A DNA stretch of 5,900 bases. It comes from Nitrospirota bacterium. Its GTDB lineage: Bacteria; Nitrospirota; JACRHJ01. The notes under the pieces were generated by a model, which saw only the letters and a program-made list of their open reading frames with translations, ran no database searches and had not been told where the DNA came from. A program made the translations under genes and the position numbers. Below, piece after piece: positions 5,677-5,900 of this stretch; position 1 is the first letter of the stretch, and each line of letters opens with the position of its first letter. The stretch is from the NCBI GenBank assembly GCA_021815285.1, contig JAKAHE010000131.1:1-5900 (forward strand), given 5' to 3'.

Positions 5677-5900
5677 ATGACAAGCATTGCCTCAAGAAGA
5701 ATAAAGGGCGGCAGGGGGCCTTCCGGGAACATGCGGCCAGGCGAGGAATACAGGGATTATTTCCGGACGGCGGTTATCCTTTCGGTCGTCATACACGCGC
5801 TGATATTCGGGATATTCTGGCTGGAGTCCGGGCGGAAGGCGGCGAAGAAGATTCAGATGTTAAGCGTTACCGTTACCACATTGCCGGGGCCGCAGGGCGG
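5677..5900 (+). CDS. TonB/TolA-like energy-transducer protein, 5' part only
   Basis: The first 74 codons are present and the window edge cuts the gene. The N-terminus is basic and cytoplasmic (about 1-32). One transmembrane segment follows at about 33-49 containing S36-V-V-I-H40, the SxxxH pattern by which TonB and TolA contact the ExbB-ExbD or TolQ-TolR proton channel. After it come lysines (K-A-A-K-K), a short beta-like segment and a P-G-P-Q-G-G stretch that begins a Pro/Gly-rich periplasmic linker. TonB family is the likeliest reading and TolA cannot be excluded without the C-terminal domain. The ATG at 5677 has only GAAGG (5661-5665) 11 nt upstream, so a second in-frame ATG at 5731 is possible and would shorten the cytoplasmic tail by 18 residues. 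Confidence 0.7.
   Translation, partial: MTSIASRRIKGGRGPSGNMRPGEEYRDYFRTAVILSVVIHALIFGIFWLESGRKAAKKIQMLSVTVTTLPGPQG

Overview
The window looks like a compact bacterial chromosome segment, with every convincing gene on the + strand. Most of it is GC-rich, with short or overlapping gene junctions. A TonB/TolA-like inner-membrane protein at the right edge points to a Gram-negative organism. The set threonine synthase, alkaline-phosphatase-superfamily 'proposed homoserine kinase' and two-ACT aspartokinase suits a deltaproteobacterial (Desulfobacterota-like) or related uncultured lineage. That placement is an inference from gene content and is held loosely.

Left edge (32-570): an AT-richer two-gene cassette encodes a DUF4258 protein and a small YgiT/MqsA-type zinc-finger protein. 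This arrangement is typical of a type II toxin-antitoxin-like pair. The two genes overlap by ATGA, and the second stops on the base before the thrC start codon.

Core (571-4810): this is a threonine/aspartate-family biosynthesis block. It holds threonine synthase (thrC), a six-repeat ankyrin protein with an apparent signal peptide, a cofactor-independent phosphoglycerate mutase-like protein of the type proposed to act as homoserine kinase, and aspartokinase (lysC). Aspartokinase starts the pathway. The mutase-like enzyme would make O-phosphohomoserine, and ThrC would convert it to threonine. Aspartate-semialdehyde dehydrogenase and homoserine dehydrogenase are not in the window. lysC carries a strong internal ribosome-binding site and ATG at the catalytic/regulatory boundary, which suggests it also makes a separate regulatory beta subunit.

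The short thrC-ankyrin gap holds a copy of a widely dispersed short repeat (its reverse strand reads RFFAALRMT). It appears to be read through as the start of the ankyrin protein's signal peptide.

Right part (4813-5900): a PHP-domain tyrosine phosphatase of the CpsB/YwqE type follows lysC by 2 nt. A sigma70-like promoter then starts a new transcription unit with a TonB/TolA-like protein cut by the window edge. Genes from 32 to 5589 could form one transcript, since no terminator or long gap separates them. There is no gene-free stretch over 300 bases, and no tRNA, rRNA, CRISPR array or insertion sequence was seen.
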